In this document: positions 6,022 through 6,974 of the stretch, one piece after another
How positions within the stretch are numbered: position 1 is the stretch's first letter
How the letters are laid out: every line of letters starts with the position of its first letter
NCBI GenBank assembly: GCA_007116645.1
Contig: SKIA01000008.1
Span: forward strand, 1 to 6,974
Direction: 5' to 3'
Length of the DNA stretch: 6,974 nucleotides
DNA from: Candidatus Woesearchaeota archaeon
GTDB taxonomy: Archaea > Nanobdellota > Nanobdellia > Woesearchaeales > SKIA01
Position numbers and translations under genes: made by a program
Notes under the pieces: model-generated
Seen by the model: only the letters and a program-made list of their open reading frames with translations
Database searches by the model: none
Told to the model about the DNA's origin: nothing

Positions 6022-6029
6022 TTTATTAA
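6022..6029. promoter_or_regulatory. Shared TATA element for two divergent genes
   Basis: TTTATTAA on plus and TTAATAAA on minus are the same eight bases. The centre is 26.5 bases from the ATG at 5999 (minus) and 25.5 bases from the GTG at 6051 (plus). No other TATA box is at the right distance for either gene; CATATATA at 6039-6046 is too close to 6051. One TATA-binding site may therefore serve both directions, each giving a leaderless mRNA. Confidence 0.55.
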
Positions 6030-6050
6030 TCTTGGCGCATATATACTGAA

Positions 6051-6299
6051 GTGAAAACAATTGGTCGCTGGGGATACCTCATACCTGTTGTGTGGATAGT
6101 TCTTGGAGTACTCTATGCTCGCTCGCTTGAAGCATTCGCAGGTATTGGAGTGCTCATCATGGTACTTATCAGCGGAGCAGCAATTGCTTTTGGTGTTTTC
6201 GCGTGGCGTTTAACCAAGAAATGGACGTGGGGACTTGTCGGCCTTGCAGTCTCAGGACTCATCATTTTTGGACTGATTGTGTTGTCGGTGCGAATCTAA
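6051..6299 (+). CDS. Small three-helix membrane protein, 82 aa
   Basis: The product is nearly all hydrophobic, with three likely membrane segments at about 8-26, 29-52 and 57-80, the second and third joined by a basic loop (RLTKKWTW). No family is recognised. The start is GTG at 6051; there is no in-frame ATG until deep in the second helix, and the shared TATA element supports the GTG. The TAA stop overlaps the stop of the minus-strand toxin gene, within CTAA at 6296-6299. A clean open frame, sensible topology and tight fit between neighbours support a real gene. Its role is unknown. Confidence 0.75.
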   Translation: MKTIGRWGYLIPVVWIVLGVLYARSLEAFAGIGVLIMVLISGAAIAFGVFAWRLTKKWTWGLVGLAVSGLIIFGLIVLSVRI

Positions 6300-6628
6300 T
6301 GTTCTGGAAGAATTAAGCTGATGAGTCTTGCTACTTCTTGAAGTGTGTGTTTGGGTGCGACGCCAGTCTTAGTAACCTTTCTTGCGGTCCAATCAATACT
6401 TCGTATTTGATCGGCAAGAACTACTCCAGAGACCTTTGCTTGGATGGGAACTTCGAAAGGATGTCCTTTTTGTTGAGAGGTGATTGGACAGACAAGCATC
6501 AGTTTCGAACGAACATTATACTTTTCTGGCGAAAGTACCAGAGCTGGTCGTTTTCCTTTTTGTTCATGTCCGTGGGTTGGCGAGAAATCAAGCCACACGA
6601 TGTCTCCTCTACCAAACTTCTTTTCCAC
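6296..6628 (-). CDS. mazF: MazF/PemK-family toxin (mRNA interferase)
   Basis: The product is a MazF-type endoribonuclease, which cleaves single-stranded RNA to arrest growth. From the GTG at 6628 it has 110 residues, normal for the family. Visible motifs are GDIVWLDFSPTHGHEQKGKRPALV (8-31 approximately; R27 is the likely catalytic Arg), CPITS (47-51; T50 in the catalytic Thr position) and ADQIRSIDW (72-80). The frame can be opened further, to a TTG at 6664, but that would overlap the antitoxin by 56 bases. The GTG at 6628 is better: it has GGGGAG six bases upstream and overlaps the antitoxin by 20 bases. It is downstream of mazE in a two-gene operon. All key residues are present, so the toxin is probably active. 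Confidence 0.93.
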   Translation of the reverse strand: MEKKFGRGDIVWLDFSPTHGHEQKGKRPALVLSPEKYNVRSKLMLVCPITSQQKGHPFEVPIQAKVSGVVLADQIRSIDWTARKVTKTGVAPKHTLQEVARLISLILPEH

Positions 6629-6836
6629 GAGGTGCTCCCCAATCAATTTCTTCTTGTGGCACAATTTTATTTAGTAATTCGTTCAGTTGTGCTTCTTTAC
6701 TTGGTTTCTTGAGCATAATTCCTCTGCTGTCGTGCTTGATATCAAGTGTTTGATTCTCAAGATTATATTGGTCAACTAATTGTTTAGGCAAGCGTATGGC
6801 ATAGCTATTTCCCCATTTCGCAACAGTGCACTTCAT
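6609..6836 (-). CDS. mazE: MazE-like AbrB-fold antitoxin
   Basis: The 75-residue product has the swapped-hairpin AbrB/MazE DNA-binding domain in its first 45 residues, with the hallmark KWGNSYAIRLPKQLV (7-21). The C-terminal tail EIDWGAPRGKEVW (63-75) is the toxin-binding, intrinsically disordered segment typical of MazE; its Trp residues usually insert into the MazF groove. It should neutralise MazF and repress its own promoter. The ATG at 6836 has a TATA box 25.5 bases upstream and a near-palindrome in between. The toxin gene starts inside its last codons, ensuring that antitoxin is made first. Length and order (antitoxin, then toxin) are standard. Confidence 0.93.
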   Translation of the reverse strand: MKCTVAKWGNSYAIRLPKQLVDQYNLENQTLDIKHDSRGIMLKKPSKEAQLNELLNKIVPQEEIDWGAPRGKEVW

Positions 6837-6855
6837 GTAGATACAAAGTCTCTAC
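6837..6855. promoter_or_regulatory. Candidate MazE(F) operator, 19-bp near-palindrome
   Basis: GTAGATACAAAGTCTCTAC has seven of eight symmetric positions matching around the centre AAA (GTAGA/TCTAC plus AC/GT). It fills the space between the mazE TATA box and its ATG, so bound protein would cover the start of transcription. AbrB-fold antitoxins bind palindromes in their own promoters, which makes this a good autoregulation site by position. Confidence 0.55.
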
Positions 6856-6857
6856 TT

Positions 6858-6865
6858 CTTTATAA
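6858..6865 (-). promoter_or_regulatory. TATA box for the mazEF operon
   Basis: The minus strand reads TTATAAAG, identical to the box of the 180-aa gene, centred 25.5 bases before the mazE ATG. It predicts a leaderless mazE mRNA; mazF would then be translated internally from its own Shine-Dalgarno site. Confidence 0.65.
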
Positions 6866-6974
6866 GTGTTTTGGACTGCTTAATGAAGCTTTTTCGGAAG
6901 AATCACCGTATTTTTCACTAACGGAGGTTGGTTTTCCAAAAAATCTAGTGGAGTGTGAAAGAACCGTTTTCATA

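Noticed and set aside
6338..6753. Several plus-strand open frames over the mazEF region
   Set aside because: They are antisense to two clearly recognisable genes, have Cys/Phe/Ser-rich random-looking composition and no promoter.
6893..6922. Possible terminator or repeat near the TTGGTTTTCCAA word (6928-6939)
   Set aside because: The palindrome has a four-base loop and is followed by A residues on plus, and preceded rather than followed by T residues on minus, so it fits no terminator.
6860..6973. A 37-codon minus-strand open frame reaching the window edge
   Set aside because: It is Ser/Lys-rich, has no recognisable motif and stops inside the mazE TATA box. Another minus frame ends at a TAG at 6945-6947 after reading YENGSFTLH from the window edge, so either could be the tail of a gene beyond 6974, or neither. 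The last 108 bases hold nothing I can support.
1..6974. CRISPR array, transposase or phage genes
   Set aside because: No regularly spaced repeats, no terminal inverted repeats and no transposase or integrase motifs were seen on either strand.

Overview
The window looks archaeal. It carries a tRNA-Thr(UGU) gene with a short intron at the canonical archaeal position (after nucleotide 37). It also has TATA boxes centred about 26 bases upstream of most unlinked start codons, which predicts leaderless transcripts, and the gene families fit. Tight packing, many small membrane or surface proteins of unknown function, and helical repeat-like tails suggest a small-genome archaeon of the DPANN type (Woesearchaeota or Pacearchaeota style). 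That lineage guess is inference and was not tested against any database.

Left part (1-4742). The window opens inside a surface protein (1-786, 5' end missing) with a Pro/Thr/Gly linker, an extracytoplasmic beta domain, a short helical domain and a C-terminal membrane anchor. It converges on a soluble helical protein (783-1325, minus); their stop codons share the palindrome TTAA. A 105-base divergent promoter region separates this gene from a three-gene operon: MoxR AAA+ ATPase (1431-2432), DUF58 protein (2429-3328) and membrane-anchored von Willebrand A protein (3325-4284). Each junction is an ATGA overlap. This is a compact MoxR-VWA chaperone module, in which an AAA+ ATPase probably acts with two metal-binding VWA proteins at the membrane. 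A DUF212 (PAP2-like) membrane protein follows (4317-4742).

Middle (4743-5031). An oligo-T tract, a TATA box and the tRNA-Thr gene come next, then 147 bases without a protein gene. This spacer has a bulged hairpin right after the tRNA and a GC-rich structured island. The island repeats the last 13 bases of the tRNA exactly, as an attachment site or a decayed tRNA copy would.

Right part (5032-6974). Here are a coiled-coil/membrane protein of unknown function (5032-5709), a small GIY-YIG nuclease-like protein (5730-5999, minus) and a three-helix membrane protein (6051-6299). The last two diverge from what appears to be one shared TATA box. A MazEF-type toxin-antitoxin pair (6296-6836, minus) closes the window; its promoter carries a 19-base near-palindrome between TATA box and start codon, a good candidate autoregulatory operator. 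Gene content and Asn codon use change after the tRNA, which suggests that the tRNA marks the edge of an accessory segment.

There is no CRISPR array, rRNA or insertion sequence. Nothing here proves a new system. The best leads are the MoxR-VWA operon with its unassigned flanking genes, the tRNA 3'-end duplication, and the shared TATA promoter.
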